Source: Rikenellaceae bacterium (GTDB taxonomy: Bacteria > Bacteroidota > Bacteroidia > Bacteroidales > UBA932). From it: DNA of 64,000 nucleotides. The notes under the pieces are model-generated. The model was not told the origin of the DNA and did no database searches. It worked only from the letters and a program-made list of their open reading frames with translations. Of this stretch, positions 1 to 7,788 are shown in pieces (position 1 is the first letter of the stretch; each line of letters starts with the position of its first letter). The stretch covers positions 310,001-374,000 of the forward strand of contig DPKJ01000005.1 of assembly GCA_003542575.1 (NCBI GenBank). Direction: 5' to 3'. The position numbers and the translations under genes are program-made.

Positions 1-29
1 TTTGTGAGACGGAATGTGTAAATATTTTA

Positions 30-37
30 TAATTTTG
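30..37 (+). promoter_or_regulatory. Putative -7 promoter box (TAATTTTG) for the acyltransferase gene
   Basis: The octamer TAATTTTG matches the Bacteroidota -7 consensus TAnnTTTG and lies 21 bases before the ATG at 58. A TTTG at positions 1-4 could be the -33 element, but its 25-base spacing is long and the window edge cuts off the context. Confidence 0.35.
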
Positions 38-57
38 CGCTTTTAATAAAATAACCT

Positions 58-1179
58 ATGGTTATAGATAAATTCAAGGAAATCAAGCCATATATAGGTG
101 ATGAAGAGGCTCCGGCACTCAAAAGAATCGCTTCACACCCTTTGTTGAAAAATATTTCAACATATCTTTTTCCAGGCAAAGACCACGAAGAATTCAAGGC
201 TTTCATCTCTTCTCTAAACTCTGTTGATGAGTTTCAGGGCAAGGTAATGCTCGCTGCAATAAAAAAAATCATCAAAGACACAGCAAAGGAATTATCATAC
301 TCAGGAATTGATATGCTAAAGGATGGTAAAAAGCATCTTCTTATATCTAACCACAGAGACATTTTGCTGGATTCAGCATTAATTCAGATGATTTTTTTTC
401 TGAACAATCTGCAAACATCAGAGATGGCGGTAGGGGACAATTTAGTTACCGACCCCTTTATTGAAGATATTGCAAGATCTAATAAGATGATAAAGGTCAT
501 CAGGAGCAGTAACCCTCGTAAACTATATGCTTCGTCACTGCTTTTGTCTGAATTCATCAGAGAGAGAATAACATCGCAAGCATCATCTGTTTGGATAGCA
601 CAAAGGAATGGTCGTACAAAAGACGGCATTGACATAACCGAACAAGGATTGCTCAAGATGTTGGATATGAGTAGCTCCGGTGATTTTATCAATGATTTTG
701 ATCTACTCTCCATAGTACCGGTTTCTATCTCTTATGAGTATGAACCTTGTGACTTTTTAAAAGCAAAAGAACTGTACATAAGCAGAAGAACCCAATATGT
801 AAAATCTCCCGGAGAGGATTTAAACAGCATTTTAACAGGAATAATGCAGTTTAAAGGTAGTATTCATATTGATTTTAGAGAACCTCTCTCACGTACAGAC
901 ATAGAAAATTGTGCCCGGTTTGCGAAAAACGAAAGATTTAAAGCTCTGGCAGATATTATTGATAAAAGAATTAAGGAGGGGTATCATATTTGGAATACTA
1001 ATAGAATTGCCTACGATATTTTACATTCATCAAGCAAATTTTCTTCCCATTATACATCCGAAGAGAGAAAAGCATTTGAAGAATATTGTGACTTCAAAAT
1101 ATCAAGTTTCGATGGTGACATTTCAGAGATAAAAGAGATCTTTCTTTCAATTTATTCAAATCCACTGGGAATTGTTTAG
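58..1179 (+). CDS. Glycerol-3-phosphate/lysophosphatidate acyltransferase-like protein
   Basis: The protein has 373 residues and resembles the PlsB/PlsC acyltransferase superfamily, which transfers acyl chains to glycerophosphate or related acceptors at the cytoplasmic membrane face. The supporting motif is NHRDILLD at about residues 98-105, a version of the catalytic NHx4D box. It is followed by AQRNGRTKDG at about residues 180-190, which sits where the substrate-binding block is expected. Spacing in the first block is H-x5-D, one residue longer than the canonical H-x4-D. There is no clear signal peptide or strong membrane segment. It is transcribed alone, and a 307-base gap separates it from the lysine operon. 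The acyl acceptor cannot be told from sequence. The ATG at 58 is the only good start. Confidence 0.7.
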   Translation: MVIDKFKEIKPYIGDEEAPALKRIASHPLLKNISTYLFPGKDHEEFKAFISSLNSVDEFQGKVMLAAIKKIIKDTAKELSYSGIDMLKDGKKHLLISNHRDILLDSALIQMIFFLNNLQTSEMAVGDNLVTDPFIEDIARSNKMIKVIRSSNPRKLYASSLLLSEFIRERITSQASSVWIAQRNGRTKDGIDITEQGLLKMLDMSSSGDFINDFDLLSIVPVSISYEYEPCDFLKAKELYISRRTQYVKSPGEDLNSILTGIMQFKGSIHIDFREPLSRTDIENCARFAKNERFKALADIIDKRIKEGYHIWNTNRIAYDILHSSSKFSSHYTSEERKAFEEYCDFKISSFDGDISEIKEIFLSIYSNPLGIV

Positions 1180-1251
1180 TAACTCATACACGTTTAGATT
1201 TTACTTCATATAAGTCAGTATTACAAATAGATAAGCTCGGAATTATCAATT

Positions 1252-1290
1252 TGTAACAAATATGTTATATGACATAACATATTTGTTACA
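1252..1290. promoter_or_regulatory. Perfect 17-bp inverted repeat, candidate operator
   Basis: Arm TGTAACAAATATGTTAT (1252-1268) is perfectly complementary to 1274-1290 across a 5-base spacer. It lies about 150 bases upstream of the predicted promoter of the lysine operon. The arms are AT-rich and no U-tract follows, so a protein-binding site (or a cruciform) is more likely than a terminator. The binding protein is unknown; no regulator gene is adjacent. Confidence 0.55.
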
Positions 1291-1291
1291 T

Positions 1292-1317
1292 ATTTTCAAT
1301 ATCAATATATTGAAAAT
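1292..1317. repeat. 11-bp inverted repeat, second palindrome
   Basis: Arms ATTTTCAATAT (1292-1302) and ATATTGAAAAT (1307-1317) flank a 4-base loop, one base after the larger palindrome at 1252-1290. Two further short inverted repeats follow: TACTGA/TCAGTA at 1354-1370 and CACAAT/ATTGTG at 1385-1403. Their role is unknown; together they suggest a complex operator region. Confidence 0.5.
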
Positions 1318-1414
1318 CATTACTTGTGGCTATTAGATATTTGGTTTGCAATTTACTGATTATTTCAGTAGTTACAAATCAGAACACAATCCTTTCAATT
1401 GTGCATATATTTAG

Positions 1415-1445
1415 TTGTTTTAAGGTAATTAAATTATTAATTTTG
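1415..1445 (+). promoter_or_regulatory. Promoter of the lysine fermentation operon
   Basis: TTG at 1415-1417 and TAATTTTG at 1438-1445, separated by 20 bases, match the Bacteroidota sigma-ABfr pattern (TTG, 17-23 bases, TAnnTTTG). Transcription would begin near 1452, giving a leader of about 35 bases before atoD. Confidence 0.55.
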
Positions 1446-1486
1446 CCTTGATATTCCCACATTTTTGAAATATAATAACACAATCT

Positions 1487-2134
1487 ATGAATAAGTTAGT
1501 TTCTTTACCGGAAGTAGTTGAAAAACTGAAAGATGGAATGACAATTATGGTCGGAGGATTTCTGAATTCCGGGGCTCCTCTTACAATTTTGAATACCATT
1601 GCAGAGTCGGGTGTTAAAAATTTAACTATAATCTGCAATGATGCCGGTTTTATCGACAAAGGTGTTGGAAAGATTATTGCCAATGGTCAGGTAAAAAAAC
1701 TTATTACTTCGTATGTTGGATCAAATCCGTCTGCAATTGATCTGATGAACAATTCAGAGATGGAGGTTGAATTCTCACCACAGGGCACTCTGATAGAGCG
1801 CATAAGAGCTGCAGGTGCCGGACTTGGGGGAGTTCTTACTCCAACAGGATTGGGCACATCAGTAGAAAATGGCAAACAGATAATAACTGTCGATTCAAAA
1901 AAATACTTACTGGAGACCCCGTTAAATGCAGATATGTCATTGGTAGGGGCCTCAATAAGTGACCATGAGGGTAATCTTCACTACAAGGGAACTACCCGCA
2001 ATTTCAACCCTTTGGTTGCTATGGCTGCAAATATTGTAATTGCAGAGACAGAAGAGATTGTTGAAACAGGACAACTACACCCTGATATTGTGCATACTCC
2101 TGCAATTCTGGTTGATTTTATTTACAAAAAATAG
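1487..2134 (+). CDS. atoD: Butyrate-acetoacetate CoA-transferase subunit A (alpha)
   Basis: The 215-residue protein matches the alpha subunit of class I CoA-transferases (AtoD/CtfA/ScoA). The N-terminal VGGFLNSGAP loop and the ERIRAAGAGLGGVLTPTGLG segment are typical. With the beta subunit AtoA it should move CoA from butyryl-CoA to acetoacetate, releasing butyrate and acetoacetyl-CoA at the end of lysine fermentation. It is the first gene of the operon, yet its partner atoA lies about 9.4 kb downstream at 11506; the two are normally adjacent. kal begins 7 bases after the stop. The family is clear; the exact CoA donor is inferred from the pathway context. Confidence 0.9.
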   Translation: MNKLVSLPEVVEKLKDGMTIMVGGFLNSGAPLTILNTIAESGVKNLTIICNDAGFIDKGVGKIIANGQVKKLITSYVGSNPSAIDLMNNSEMEVEFSPQGTLIERIRAAGAGLGGVLTPTGLGTSVENGKQIITVDSKKYLLETPLNADMSLVGASISDHEGNLHYKGTTRNFNPLVAMAANIVIAETEEIVETGQLHPDIVHTPAILVDFIYKK

Positions 2135-2141
2135 TTTTATT

Positions 2142-2534
2142 ATGTCTCAAAAAGCGATGATAAGGGTTCGAATGAGCTCCCACGATGCTCATTACGGCGG
2201 AAATCTGGTAGATGGAGCCAAGATGTTGCAGCTATTCGGTGATGTTGCAACTGAATTGTTAATCGATTATGATGGTGACGAAGGTCTATTCAGGGCGTAT
2301 GACAATGTTGAATTTTTGGCACCTGTTTATGCCGGTGATTATATCGAGGCAACAGGAGAGATTGTCTCTGCCGGAGGCAGCTCAAGAAAAATGCACTTTG
2401 TTGCAAAGAAGGTCATAGTACCAAGACCGGATATTTCAGCTTCGGCAGCTGATATTCTTGAAGAGCCGATAATTGTTTGCAAAGCTAGCGGAACATGTGT
2501 TACTCCTAAAGATTGTCAAAGAAAAAAGAGATAA
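2142..2534 (+). CDS. kal: 3-aminobutyryl-CoA ammonia-lyase
   Basis: The 130-residue hotdog-fold protein begins MSQKAMIRVRMSSHDAHYGG. The ATG at 2142 is chosen because it starts the conserved region and lies 7 bases after the atoD stop; a longer frame back to 2040 would overlap atoD. Kal eliminates ammonia from L-3-aminobutyryl-CoA to give crotonyl-CoA. The SSHDAHYGGNLVDGAKML segment and the position between atoD and kce match known lysine fermentation clusters. A generic hotdog thioesterase is the alternative, but context favours Kal. Confidence 0.88.
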   Translation: MSQKAMIRVRMSSHDAHYGGNLVDGAKMLQLFGDVATELLIDYDGDEGLFRAYDNVEFLAPVYAGDYIEATGEIVSAGGSSRKMHFVAKKVIVPRPDISASAADILEEPIIVCKASGTCVTPKDCQRKKR

Positions 2535-2537
2535 ATT

Positions 2538-3365
2538 ATGGAAAAGCTAATTATTACAGCTGCTATATGCGGTGCGGAAGTATTAAAAGAGCATAACCCG
2601 GCGGTTCCCTACACAGTAGAGGAGTGCGTCAGGGAGGCAAAATCTGCGTATGATGCAGGAGCAAGTATTATTCACCTTCACGTTAGGTATGATGACGGAA
2701 CACCTACACAGGACAAAAACAGGTTCAAGGAGGTTATGGATGCTATTTACAAAGTTTGTCCCGATGTAATTATTCAGCCTTCAACAGGTGGAGCTGTTGG
2801 TATGTCCAATGACGAAAGACTTCAACCTACCGAACTTAACCCTGAGCTTGCCACACTTGACTGTGGAACTCTTAATTTCGGCGGAGATGAAGTATTCATG
2901 AATACAGAAAATACAATAAAATACTTTGCAGAACGGATGAATGAGAGAGGCATTAAGCCCGAACTTGAGGTATTCGACAAAAGTATGATAGATATGGCTT
3001 TGAGACTTCACAAAAAGGGTTACATTAAGGAGCCTATGCACTTTGATTTTGTGATGGGTGTAAATGGAGGTATAACCGGAGAATTGAGAGATTTTGTGTT
3101 TTTAAGAGGGAGTATTCCTGCCGGGGCAACATATACCGTTGCCGGAGTAGGCAGATTTGAATTTCCACTTGCAACTGCCGCAATTATTGATGGCGGGCAT
3201 GTAAGGGTTGGATTCGAAGATAATGTTTTTGTTTCCAAGGGGGTGTTGGCAAAATCCAACGGTGAACTCGTTCAAAAGGTGGTAAGAATCGCCAAAGAGT
3301 TTGGCAGAGAGATAGCCACTCCGGATGAGGCAAGAAAAATCCTCGGCATGAAACCAAGACAATAA
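2538..3365 (+). CDS. kce: 3-keto-5-aminohexanoate cleavage enzyme
   Basis: The 275-residue TIM-barrel protein belongs to the BKACE (DUF849) family. His46 and His48 in IIHLHVR are the expected metal (Zn) ligands, at the same positions described for characterised Kce. The enzyme condenses 3-keto-5-aminohexanoate with acetyl-CoA to yield acetoacetate and 3-aminobutyryl-CoA. The ATG at 2538 follows the kal stop by 3 bases, so the two are probably translationally coupled. The product feeds the Kal enzyme encoded just upstream. BKACE enzymes differ in substrate, but the operon makes this assignment strong. Confidence 0.93.
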   Translation: MEKLIITAAICGAEVLKEHNPAVPYTVEECVREAKSAYDAGASIIHLHVRYDDGTPTQDKNRFKEVMDAIYKVCPDVIIQPSTGGAVGMSNDERLQPTELNPELATLDCGTLNFGGDEVFMNTENTIKYFAERMNERGIKPELEVFDKSMIDMALRLHKKGYIKEPMHFDFVMGVNGGITGELRDFVFLRGSIPAGATYTVAGVGRFEFPLATAAIIDGGHVRVGFEDNVFVSKGVLAKSNGELVQKVVRIAKEFGREIATPDEARKILGMKPRQ

Positions 3366-3404
3366 CCAAATAAAGTCATTATTAACATTTAATCTAAACT
3401 CAGG

Positions 3405-4445
3405 ATGAAAAAGGGAAACAAGTACGGTATCCACAGAGTGATAGAACCATTGGGCGTTCTTCCTCAACCGGCAAACAAAATTGACAACAACATGGACGAA
3501 ATTTATGACAATGAAATTTTGATCGATGTTCAAACTCTCAATATCGACTCTGCAAGCTTTACTCAAATAGAGGAGCAGGCCGGAGGCGATAAAGAGAAGA
3601 TTGCGCAGATAATGCTTGATATTGTTGCCAAACAGGGAAAACACAGAAATCCTGTTACCGGTTCCGGAGGTATGCTTCTTGGAACAGTTGAAAAGATAGG
3701 AGATGCCCTTAAAGGTAAAACAGACCTAATGGTAGGTGATAAAATTGCTACACTGGTCTCTCTTTCACTTACTCCATTGAGGATTGATAAAATTAAAGAT
3801 ATCAGACCTGATATTGACCAGGTTGACATCAACGGAAAGGCAATTCTTTTTGAAAGCGGAATTTACGCCAAAATACCAAAGGATATGCCTGAAACACTGG
3901 CACTTTCGGCTTTGGATGTTGCAGGAGCACCGGCACAAACAGCCAAGCTTGTTAAACCGGGAGATACCGTTCTAATTATCGGAGCAGGTGGTAAATCAGG
4001 TATGCTTTGTTGCTATGAGGCAAAAAAACGTGCAGGCGTAACAGGTACTGTAATTGGTCTTTGCCACAGCGAGAAGAGCACAAAGAGACTTCAGGAGCTG
4101 AATCTTTGCGATTATGTATTCGCAGCAGACGCTACTCAGCCGGTTCCGATTCTCGAAAAACTGGAAGAGATCACAAAAGGTCAATTGTGCGATGTTACAA
4201 TCAATAACGTAAACATTACCGATACCGAAATGATCAGTATACTGGCAACAAAAGATAACGGAATTGTATATTTCTTCTCAATGGCCACAAGCTTTACTAA
4301 AGCAGCTCTTGGTGCAGAGGGTGTAGGTAAAGACGTAAACATGATTGTTGGTAACGGTTACACAAAAGGACATGCCGAAATTACTCTTCAAATATTAAGA
4401 GAATCAGAGGTTTTAAGAAAAGTATTCACAGAGTTGTACGCATAA
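3405..4445 (+). CDS. kdd: L-erythro-3,5-diaminohexanoate dehydrogenase, copy 1
   Basis: The 346-residue protein is a medium-chain-type dehydrogenase of the Kdd family (start MKKGNKYGIHRVIEPLG). It has a Rossmann glycine motif GAGGKSG near residue 197 and a conserved FFSMATSFTKAALGAEGVGK block near residue 292. Kdd oxidatively deaminates 3,5-diaminohexanoate to 3-keto-5-aminohexanoate. A second, similar copy follows 16 bases downstream. After the second beta strand of the Rossmann fold this copy reads VIGLCHSEKSTKR, without the acidic residue that usually selects NAD over NADP; copy 2 has a Glu there. The two may therefore differ in cofactor or substrate use (inference). Confidence 0.9.
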   Translation: MKKGNKYGIHRVIEPLGVLPQPANKIDNNMDEIYDNEILIDVQTLNIDSASFTQIEEQAGGDKEKIAQIMLDIVAKQGKHRNPVTGSGGMLLGTVEKIGDALKGKTDLMVGDKIATLVSLSLTPLRIDKIKDIRPDIDQVDINGKAILFESGIYAKIPKDMPETLALSALDVAGAPAQTAKLVKPGDTVLIIGAGGKSGMLCCYEAKKRAGVTGTVIGLCHSEKSTKRLQELNLCDYVFAADATQPVPILEKLEEITKGQLCDVTINNVNITDTEMISILATKDNGIVYFFSMATSFTKAALGAEGVGKDVNMIVGNGYTKGHAEITLQILRESEVLRKVFTELYA

Positions 4446-4461
4446 TTGATTTAAAGAGAAG

Positions 4462-5496
4462 ATGAAAAAGGGATGCAGATACGGAACCCACAGGGTTTTG
4501 TCTCCGGCAGGCACTTTACCACAGCCGGCACAAAGACTTGATAATACAATGGAGGTTTATGACAACGAGGTTCTTATAGATGTAAGTACACTGAATGTTG
4601 ACTCGGCCTCTTATACGCAGATCAAGCAGGCTTGTGGAAAAGATGCCGAAAAGATGAAACAGATGATTCTTTCCATAGTGGAGGAAAGAGGCAAACTTCA
4701 GAACCCGGTTACCGGGTCAGGTGGTATGCTCATTGGAACCGTAAAAATGATTGGAGAGAATTTTCCAAAGAACAAGCTTAAAGTTGGAGATAAAATTGCA
4801 ACACTAGTATCTCTTTCATTAACTCCTTTAAAGATTAAAAAGATTAAAAAACTTGTTCCGGAGTCGGATCAGGTAGATGTTGAGGCAGAGGCTATTCTCT
4901 TTGAGAGTGGCCTCTTTGCCACTTTACCGCACGATATTCCTGAAAAACTGGCACTTGCAGCACTTGATGTTGCAGGAGCACCGGCCCAGGTTGATAGACT
5001 TGTAACCGAAGGGGATATTGTTTGTATAATAGGAGGCGGTGGTAAATCGGGCATTTTATGTTGCTATCAGGCAATGCAAAACTCAGGACCATCAGGAAAG
5101 GTTATTGTTGTTGAGTTTTCAAAAGAGAATGCTAAAAGAATCGCTGATTTGAATCTGGCAACTGATATAATTGTTGCCGATGCCACCAACGTAATGGACG
5201 TTTACAATAAGGTAATGGAAGTTACCGGAGGAAGAGGTTGTGATGTAACTGTAAACAACGTTAATGTTCCATCAACCGAAATGACATCAATCCTAATTAC
5301 CAAAGGGCAGGGACATGTATACTTTTTCTCTATGGCCACCAGTTTTACCAAAGCAGCACTTGGTGCCGAAGGAGTAGGGAAAGATATTAACCTGATTGTG
5401 GGCAACGGATATGCCAAGGGTCACGCAAACCTAACCCTGAATATTATCAGGGAATCAAAAGAGATTAGAGAGCTTTTTGAAAAATTATATGTTTAA
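4462..5496 (+). CDS. kdd: L-erythro-3,5-diaminohexanoate dehydrogenase, copy 2
   Basis: The 344-residue paralogue of the preceding gene is clearly similar along its full length, with an intact GGGGKSG nucleotide-binding motif and the same conserved FFSMATSFTKAALGAEGVGK block. The end of the second Rossmann strand reads VIVVEFSKENAKR, with a Glu expected for NAD binding, so this copy looks like the conventional NAD-dependent Kdd. Both copies have full reading frames with no sign of decay. Its 3' end abuts or overlaps kamA. A tandem duplication in the operon is the simplest origin. Confidence 0.9.
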   Translation: MKKGCRYGTHRVLSPAGTLPQPAQRLDNTMEVYDNEVLIDVSTLNVDSASYTQIKQACGKDAEKMKQMILSIVEERGKLQNPVTGSGGMLIGTVKMIGENFPKNKLKVGDKIATLVSLSLTPLKIKKIKKLVPESDQVDVEAEAILFESGLFATLPHDIPEKLALAALDVAGAPAQVDRLVTEGDIVCIIGGGGKSGILCCYQAMQNSGPSGKVIVVEFSKENAKRIADLNLATDIIVADATNVMDVYNKVMEVTGGRGCDVTVNNVNVPSTEMTSILITKGQGHVYFFSMATSFTKAALGAEGVGKDINLIVGNGYAKGHANLTLNIIRESKEIRELFEKLYV

Positions 5497-5500
5497 TCCA

Positions 5501-6748
5501 ATGACTGAGAACAGAAGACTAAAAATGTTTCCAGAGGTTTCAGACGAACAGTGGAACGACTGGAAATGGCAAGTGAAAAACAGAATTGAGACACTTGATC
5601 AGCTAAAGAGTTACTTACACCTTACAAAAGAGGAAGAGGAGGGAGTAAAAGAGTCGCTTAAAACTTTGAGAATGGCAATTACACCATACTATTTAAGCCT
5701 CATTGATCCTGCCGATCCAAATTGTCCGGTCAGGAAACAAGCAATTCCTACGGGATCTGAAACACATGTTTCAGCAGCCGATTTGCTTGATCCGCTTCAC
5801 GAGGATGAAGATTCACCGGTTCCGGGGTTGACACACAGATACCCGGACAGAGTATTGCTGCTAATTACTGATATGTGCTCGATGTATTGCCGTCATTGTA
5901 CCAGAAGAAGGTTTGCAGGTCATAAGGATGATGAGACACCGGGAGATAATATTCAAAAGGCCATAGATTACATTGCAAAAACACCTCAGGTTAGAGATGT
6001 TCTCCTTTCAGGTGGAGATGCCCTGATGGTCTCTGATGCCAAACTAGAATCTATCATTAAGAGATTAAGGGACATACCTCATGTTGAGATTATCAGAATA
6101 GGATCAAGAGTTCCTGTTGTATGCCCTCAAAGAATTACAGATAAGCTGGTTGATATGCTTAAGCAATATCACCCAATATGGTTAAATACACATTTTAATC
6201 ACCCCAATGAGGTTACTGTAGAATCTAAAGCTGCATGTGAAAAACTTGCCAATGCAGGAATTCCTCTGGGTAATCAGTCGGTACTCCTAAGAGGTGTTAA
6301 CGATTGTGTAAACATTATGAAAAGGCTTGTTCACAAGCTTGTTATGATTAGAGTAAGACCATATTACATATATCAGTGTGACCTTTCAATGGGTCTTGAA
6401 CACTTCAGAACCCCGGTATCAAAAGGAATTGAGATAATTGAGGGTTTAAGAGGACACACATCCGGTTACGCGGTACCAACCTTTGTTGTTGATGCACCGG
6501 GTGGCGGAGGAAAGACACCGGTAATGCCAACATACATTATTTCGCAGTCACCGGGAAGAGTTGTTCTGAGAAATTTCGAAGGGGTAATAACAACCTATAC
6601 CGAGCCTTCTGAATATCACAATAGTTGTGACTGCATAGATTGCCGTGAAAATGCCAAAGTAGAGGGTGTTGCATCACTCTTGCAGGGACAAAGACTTGCT
6701 ATTGAACCTGAAGTGCTGATGAGAAAAACGAGATCACATAACAAATAA
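5501..6748 (+). CDS. kamA: L-lysine 2,3-aminomutase
   Basis: The 415-residue radical SAM/PLP enzyme converts L-lysine to L-beta-lysine, the first step of the pathway. Cys126, Cys130 and Cys133 (MCSMYCRHC) form the CX3CX2C cluster motif. Lys338 in PGGGGKTP is the PLP lysine, next to the position known for clostridial enzymes. C-terminal cysteines (CDCIDC) may bind zinc. The start is set at the ATG at 5501 because MTENRR followed by FPEVSDEQWNDWKWQVKNR matches the family N-terminus. An ATG at 5489 and a TTG at 5477 upstream would overlap kdd2. The high similarity and context make the call firm, rather than a beta-lysine-forming YodO/AblA for osmolyte synthesis. Confidence 0.95.
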   Translation: MTENRRLKMFPEVSDEQWNDWKWQVKNRIETLDQLKSYLHLTKEEEEGVKESLKTLRMAITPYYLSLIDPADPNCPVRKQAIPTGSETHVSAADLLDPLHEDEDSPVPGLTHRYPDRVLLLITDMCSMYCRHCTRRRFAGHKDDETPGDNIQKAIDYIAKTPQVRDVLLSGGDALMVSDAKLESIIKRLRDIPHVEIIRIGSRVPVVCPQRITDKLVDMLKQYHPIWLNTHFNHPNEVTVESKAACEKLANAGIPLGNQSVLLRGVNDCVNIMKRLVHKLVMIRVRPYYIYQCDLSMGLEHFRTPVSKGIEIIEGLRGHTSGYAVPTFVVDAPGGGGKTPVMPTYIISQSPGRVVLRNFEGVITTYTEPSEYHNSCDCIDCRENAKVEGVASLLQGQRLAIEPEVLMRKTRSHNK

Positions 6749-6756
6749 AATATATA

Positions 6757-7788
6757 ATGCCGTTTGTAGAGAAGATCCTAAGCTCCGGAACACTTTCCAT
6801 TGTGGGTCTTGAGAAAAATACCGGCAAAACCGAGTGTCTGAACTACATTTTAAGAAGATTATCAGGCTATCCCCTTAAAGTAGGGGTGACGTCAATTGGT
6901 GTAGATGGCGAAAAGGTAGATCAGGTTACACAAAGTTCAAAGCCAGAAATTTTTCTTGGAGAGGGGATTCTATTCTCTACAAGCGAAAAGCATTACAGAG
7001 AGAGGCAAATCTATTCTGAACTGCTAAATATAGATGAAACACAAACTTCTCTAGGCAGAATATGTACTGCCAGAGCACTGGGTTACGGTAAAGTATTACT
7101 TTCCGGACCATCTCAGACAACTTCACTGATGAGATGGATAAAAAAGTTAAAGGATGATTACTCAACTGACCTATGCATAATTGATGGGGCGCTTTCAAGG
7201 CTTAGTCTTGCATCACCCGCTGTTTCTGAATCTATGATACTTGCAACAGGGGCTGCATTATCGTCAAACATTCCGGAACTCGTAAACAAAACTCATTTTG
7301 TTACAGAACTTATTAATATTCCTGAAACCGGAATTGCCCTGAAGTTTGACGACAAATCACCGGAGAAGGGAATATGGCAAATAGGAAAAGAGGGAAATTT
7401 TGAAGTACCTCTTTTTGAATCTGCTTTTATCCATGGAGAATCTCAGTCAGGACAAATTAAAGACAATAACGATATTAAAGCTCTTTATGTAGCGGGAGCT
7501 CTCACAGACAGGTTTTTAAAGATGATCTCTACAGAAAAAAAATATACGCATGCTCAAATCATCGTGAAAGACTTTACCAGAATTTTTGTAACACCTGCAA
7601 CTTATCGTAATTTTATAAAAAAGGGTGGTATAATCAGGGTTTTAAGAAAAAGCAACCTTATAGCCGTATGCGTGAACCCAACAGCCCCCAATGGCGTAAT
7701 TCTCAATTCTGATAAACTTTGCGGAGCTTTGGGTGAAAAATTGAATTTGCCTGTTTACGATATAATTAAAAATGGTTATGAAGTTTAG
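6757..7788 (+). CDS. kamB: Lysine 5,6-aminomutase reactivase subunit KamB (probable)
   Basis: The 343-residue protein has a P-loop, GLEKNTGKT, at residues 17-25, so it probably binds a nucleotide. The rest is not related to a family I can name from motifs alone. Genes of this kind sit between kamA and kamC/kamD in lysine fermentation clusters of Fusobacterium and Bacteroidota. From memory, KamB/KamC are annotated as the reactivase of B12-dependent lysine 5,6-aminomutase, which loses activity when its adenosylcobalamin is damaged. It overlaps kamC by 17 bases, suggesting coupled translation and a complex. The function rests on context and recalled annotation. Confidence 0.75.
   Translation: MPFVEKILSSGTLSIVGLEKNTGKTECLNYILRRLSGYPLKVGVTSIGVDGEKVDQVTQSSKPEIFLGEGILFSTSEKHYRERQIYSELLNIDETQTSLGRICTARALGYGKVLLSGPSQTTSLMRWIKKLKDDYSTDLCIIDGALSRLSLASPAVSESMILATGAALSSNIPELVNKTHFVTELINIPETGIALKFDDKSPEKGIWQIGKEGNFEVPLFESAFIHGESQSGQIKDNNDIKALYVAGALTDRFLKMISTEKKYTHAQIIVKDFTRIFVTPATYRNFIKKGGIIRVLRKSNLIAVCVNPTAPNGVILNSDKLCGALGEKLNLPVYDIIKNGYEV

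Larger units (their letters stand above)
1180..1486. other. Palindrome-rich intergenic region before the lysine operon
   Basis: This 307-base AT-rich gap holds no credible ORF. It contains four inverted repeats (1252-1290, 1292-1317, 1354-1370, 1385-1403) and then a Bacteroidota-type promoter at 1415-1445. The repeats are annotated separately where strong. None is followed by a T-run typical of an intrinsic terminator, so a regulatory role for the downstream operon is more likely than termination. Confidence 0.6.

Noticed and set aside
1252..1317. Terminator for the acyltransferase gene
   Set aside because: The stems are almost pure AT and no T-run follows either palindrome.
1180..1486. Lysine riboswitch upstream of the lysine operon
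   Set aside because: None of the conserved L-box elements were recognised and the predicted leader is only about 35 bases.
2040..2141. N-terminal extension of kal
   Set aside because: It overlaps atoD and lacks family similarity; the ATG at 2142 fits.
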